From: Selenomonadaceae bacterium
GTDB taxonomy: Bacteria > Bacillota > Negativicutes > Selenomonadales > Selenomonadaceae
DNA length: 14,367 bases
Direction of reading: 5' to 3'
NCBI GenBank assembly: GCA_016280345.1
Contig: JAEEGN010000229.1
Coordinates: 1-14,367 of the forward strand
Shown here: piece by piece, positions 13,452 to 14,367 of the stretch
Layout: each line of letters starts with the position of its first letter
How positions within the stretch are numbered: the first letter of the stretch is position 1
Notes under the pieces: model-generated
What the model was told of the DNA's origin: nothing
The model's database searches: none
Seen by the model: only the letters and a program-made list of their open reading frames with translations
Position numbers and translations under genes: made by a program

Positions 13452-14367
13452 TGGCATTGAATCCTGATTTCACGAAACTGGATTTGGAAGCCGCTCCGGC
13501 CCAGAACGAGGCCGAGTGGAAGAAGCGCCTGGCCGACGAGGTCCACAAGGACTATGACGACATCGTGAACACCACGATGGAGCACGTCAAGGTTCGTTCC
13601 TTCTACACCGAGAAGGAATACGACCACATGAACCATCTGGACTTCGCCAGCGGCATTCCGCCCTGCCTGCGGGGCCCGTACTCCACGATGTACGTCTTCC
13701 GTCCCTGGACGGTGCGCCAGTACGCCGGTTTCTCCACGGCGGAGGAGTCCAACGCTTTCTACCGCCGCAACCTGGCCGCCGGTCAGAAGGGCCTTTCCAT
13801 CGCTTTCGACCTGCCGACCCATCGCGGCTATGACGCCGACAACCCGCGCGTCTTCGGCGACGTCGGCAAAGCGGGCGTCTCCGTCTGCTCGATGCTCGAC
13901 ATGAACATCCTGTTCTCCGGCATCCCCCTGGACCAGATGTCCGTCTCGATGACGATGAACGGCGCCGTGCTCCCGATCCTCTCCTTCTTCATCCAGTCCG
14001 GCATCGAGCAGGGTGTGGACAAGGCCATCATGGCCGGTACCATCCAGAACGATATTCTGAAGGAATTCATGGTACGTAACACTTACATCTATCCGCCTGA
14101 TATGTCCATGCGTATCATCGGCGACATTTTCGAGTACACCACCAACTACATGCCGAAGTTCAACTCCATTTCTATTTCCGGTTACCACATTCAGGAATGC
14201 GGCGCTACCTGCGATCTGGAATTAGGCTACACCCTGGCCGACGGCATGGAATACATCCGCACCGGTGAAAGAGCAGGCCTGAAGGTTGACGCCTTCGCAA
14301 AACGTCTGTCCTTCTTCTGGGATATGGGCAAGAACTACTTCATGGAAGTTGCCAAGATGCGTGCGGC
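13451..14367 (+). CDS. mutB: Methylmalonyl-CoA mutase large (beta, catalytic) subunit, 3' end outside window
   Basis: 305 N-terminal residues of the catalytic subunit are visible. Signature segments are LRGPYSTMYVFRPWTVRQYA, AGQKGLSIAFDLPTHRGYD, DQMSVSMTMNGAVLPIL, AGTIQNDILKEFMVRNTYIY and ISGYHIQECGA. By alignment to the remembered Propionibacterium enzyme, the catalytic tyrosine Y89 corresponds to Y91 in RQYAG and the Y243-H244 pair to Y245-H246 in GYHIQE, so the active site is intact as far as can be seen. The adenosylcobalamin-binding C-terminal domain lies beyond the window. The ATG overlaps the mutA TAA by one base, giving translational coupling and equal subunit dosage. Codon use changes near 14050, from almost entirely C/G-ending to about one third A/T-ending. 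Confidence 0.96.
   Translation, partial: MALNPDFTKLDLEAAPAQNEAEWKKRLADEVHKDYDDIVNTTMEHVKVRSFYTEKEYDHMNHLDFASGIPPCLRGPYSTMYVFRPWTVRQYAGFSTAEESNAFYRRNLAAGQKGLSIAFDLPTHRGYDADNPRVFGDVGKAGVSVCSMLDMNILFSGIPLDQMSVSMTMNGAVLPILSFFIQSGIEQGVDKAIMAGTIQNDILKEFMVRNTYIYPPDMSMRIIGDIFEYTTNYMPKFNSISISGYHIQECGATCDLELGYTLADGMEYIRTGERAGLKVDAFAKRLSFFWDMGKNYFMEVAKMRA

Noticed and set aside
10659..13457. 932-codon open frame on the minus strand opposite mutA
   Set aside because: It mirrors a GC-rich true gene, its peptide is low-complexity Arg/Leu/Gly/Asp rich without family motifs, and mutA on the other strand is certain.
13448..14188. 246-codon minus-strand frame opposite mutB
   Set aside because: Shadow of the high-GC mutB coding sequence, and it ends where codon use becomes AT-richer.
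1..14367. CRISPR array, tRNA, rRNA, integrase, insertion sequence ends or attachment-site repeats
   Set aside because: I looked for repeated spacers, tRNA-like cloverleafs, transposase motifs and flanking direct repeats around the AT-rich block and saw none I could support.

Overview
The window looks like chromosomal DNA of an anaerobic, propionate- or succinate-metabolising Firmicute, most plausibly a Negativicutes (Acidaminococcaceae/Veillonellaceae-like) genome. The evidence is the two-subunit adenosylcobalamin-dependent methylmalonyl-CoA mutase (mutA-mutB) with a cobalamin riboswitch in its leader, strong AGGAGG-type ribosome sites, a clostridial-type Ser/Thr kinase and an Rpn-type remnant. 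Genus is not claimed. Most of the DNA is GC-rich with C/G-ending codons, but about 1290-5965 is clearly AT-richer.

Layout. 3-422: 3' end of a DUF1848-type Fe-S protein, then a perfect intrinsic terminator. 707-1073: a promoter and an XRE-type repressor-like gene. 1147-1233: a 28-codon ORF with a CPHC knuckle, perhaps frameshifted. 1290-5962: a tightly packed seven-gene cassette made of an AAA+ ATPase, two paralogous small proteins, a related charged 153-aa protein, a YkgJ-type cysteine cluster protein, a 688-aa three-TM protein with a repeat domain and a folded C-terminal part, and a 67-aa cysteine-rich protein. A 12-bp terminator hairpin closes it. This cassette is the best candidate for an undescribed system in the window.

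6171-8501: a broken Rpn-type nuclease gene and an XRE-like regulator on the minus strand, divergent from a membrane Ser/Thr kinase with a beta-rich C-terminal part. 8563-10532: a 15-bp bidirectional terminator, then a minus-strand Cache-type diguanylate cyclase with an intact GGDEF and I-site and its own promoter. 10666-11252: a strong promoter, a cobalamin riboswitch and a long structured leader with two terminator-like hairpins. 11253-14367: mutA and the start of mutB, which runs off the window.

How the parts work together. In the cassette, successive genes overlap by 1-8 nt or sit only a few nt apart, so one mRNA with translational coupling is expected. Several of its proteins share a short charged motif (LYY-x(5-6)-W ... 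P-x2-[IL]-R-x-K), which suggests they bind a common partner, possibly the AAA+ ATPase. Two of its proteins are cysteine-rich and two or more are membrane-associated. The upstream XRE gene could be its regulator. The kinase/XRE pair and the diguanylate cyclase are separate signalling units. The mutAB operon interconverts succinyl-CoA and methylmalonyl-CoA and appears to be controlled by its own cofactor through the leader RNA.
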